Origin: Haplomitrium mnioides
Taxonomy: Eukaryota; Marchantiophyta; Haplomitriopsida; Calobryales
NCBI GenBank assembly: GCA_049999725.1
Contig: JBNGIS010020588.1
Location: forward strand, 28,990-73,237
Direction: 5' to 3'
DNA: 44,248 bases
Made by a program: the position numbers and the translations under genes. Numbering within the stretch: the stretch's first letter is position 1; every line of letters starts with the position of its first letter. Positions 43,261-44,248 of the stretch are shown in pieces. A model generated the notes under the pieces. That model was not told the DNA's origin. It ran no database searches and saw nothing but the letters and a program-made list of their open reading frames with translations.

Positions 43261-44248
43261 GTGTCACTCCCCAGCAACAGGCCTTAACCTTTCCAGGTGC
43301 CACTTGGTCGCAGGGGAGGACAGTTTCAGGGCTTTCAGGTTCTTTTCTGAGATGGCCCCTTGCCAGTTACCACTTTGGGGCTCTAAGGATTCTTTCTTTC
43401 CTTTCCAGCCTTTAATGCACCACTCACTCTCTTCACTGGGTACTCAAGTCAATCAATCCATCATACATTCCAGGCCACATTCATAACCCCCAGCTTATCT
43501 TCGTGCAATTCCTTCACTTTATTTCAAGGGCTCGAGGACTCAGACCCTGCCCCCCCTGAATTTGTGCTTGGGATAGAGTGTGCTTGTGGCCTGCACCAAA
43601 GAACAATACAAGAGGTCTGGACTTCCCCTCTCGGAGTTGTCGCAGAACCGATACAACTGCTCCTAACTATTCTAGGTTGCACTAATTCCTAACTACACCA
43701 CCAGCTCAGAAACAGAGAGCATTCACCCCCAGGAATTCAGATCTGTGTCAAGGGACTGGACTCCCCCTTCAGGCTGCTCCCAGAGTCTGCTCAACTGTCC
43801 TGCTGTGGCCTAATCCAAATGTCTCTAGAATGCAAATGTTGAATGCAAATCTAACTACACACAAATACACACGACATATACACTATGTACTGCAAGAAGA
43901 AACAGAGTCCTTGAAGGCCCTCTGGTCTGCTCCGCCTTCTGATGCTGCTTCCCTTCTGAATCACGGGCCGCCTTCCGACCCTCAAGCCAACCTCCACCCA
44001 CGCACCCCTCTCCAGATAGTCTTTTTTACTTCCCTCGCGAGAAGCCTTGAATTTACTTCCTCAGGCTAGGAAGAGAGTTTCTTTCACCCCCACCTCTGGG
44101 AGGCAGCCTACCCGACTGCAGGTAACCCACTCCACCCCGAGCCTTGAAGAGTCTTACTACGCAGTGCGCGGGCACTAACGCAGCCCCCCCCTCGCAGCTC
44201 CACTTGAAGAATCACACCAGGGTGTACTCCGAACACCCTGGGCTGATG
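43261..44248. other. GC-richer segment to window end, possibly a further LTR
   Basis: Starts TGTCACTCCCCAGC, an LTR-like 5' end, directly inside the older LTR. Composition is clearly more GC-rich than the preceding 8 kb. Short plus-strand ORFs (62-79 codons) show no domain. The other end and any target duplication (ATGAG would be the left copy) lie beyond the window. Confidence 0.4.

Overview
The window is repeat-dense nuclear DNA of a plant, most likely a flowering plant. Ty1/copia and Ty3/gypsy LTR retrotransposons, solo LTRs and satellite arrays fill it, and no host gene, tRNA or rRNA gene could be supported. Two runs of N (10 and 100 bases) show that it is a draft scaffold. It reads as heterochromatin built by insertions into insertions.

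Layout. 1-3979 (minus): 5' part of a Ty1/copia element with a 165-bp LTR, a putative primer-binding site, an unusually long 1.68-kb repeat-rich leader, and an uninterrupted gag-pol frame (gag, zinc knuckle, protease, integrase) that runs off the window at base 1. 3980-5390: AT-rich and unassigned. 5400-7800 (minus): a heavily decayed chromovirus-like Ty3/gypsy pol. 7800-9428: unassigned sequence with three 184-bp tandem units. 9429-13007 and 34946-35281: one GC-rich minisatellite field. Its blocks of alternating 45-bp and 56-bp units are separated by AT-rich spacers, which are themselves derived from one half of the 184-bp unit. A solo LTR (10671-11918) sits in this field.

The field is split by a 21.9-kb insertion (13008-34945). 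This is a Ty3/gypsy element of the Athila/Tat type (plus strand) with LTRs of 2.66 and 3.40 kb and the 5-bp target duplication AGGGG taken from the minisatellite. It carries a second related element of 10.88 kb (20531-31412, minus strand) with 1.84-kb LTRs, target duplication CTTGC, a tRNA-Asp-type primer-binding site, a polypurine tract and gag-protease-RT-RNase H-integrase. The outer element has lost RNase H and most of integrase by an in-frame deletion. Both elements are inactive, mainly through nonsense changes at Gln and Trp codons, and several catalytic residues are changed.

35282-37010 is unassigned. 37011-43260 is a third, older plus-strand Ty3/gypsy element whose LTR family matches the solo LTR. 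Its 3' LTR is cut after about 60 bp by a GC-richer segment (43261-44248) that begins like an LTR.

The relative order is readable: minisatellite first, then the outer element and the solo-LTR element into it, then the inner element into the outer one. The most unusual signals are the minisatellite hierarchy with two insertions in the same few bases of its unit, a 311-bp stretch of complete identity inside otherwise 5-7% diverged LTRs, and the long repeat-filled leader of the copia element.
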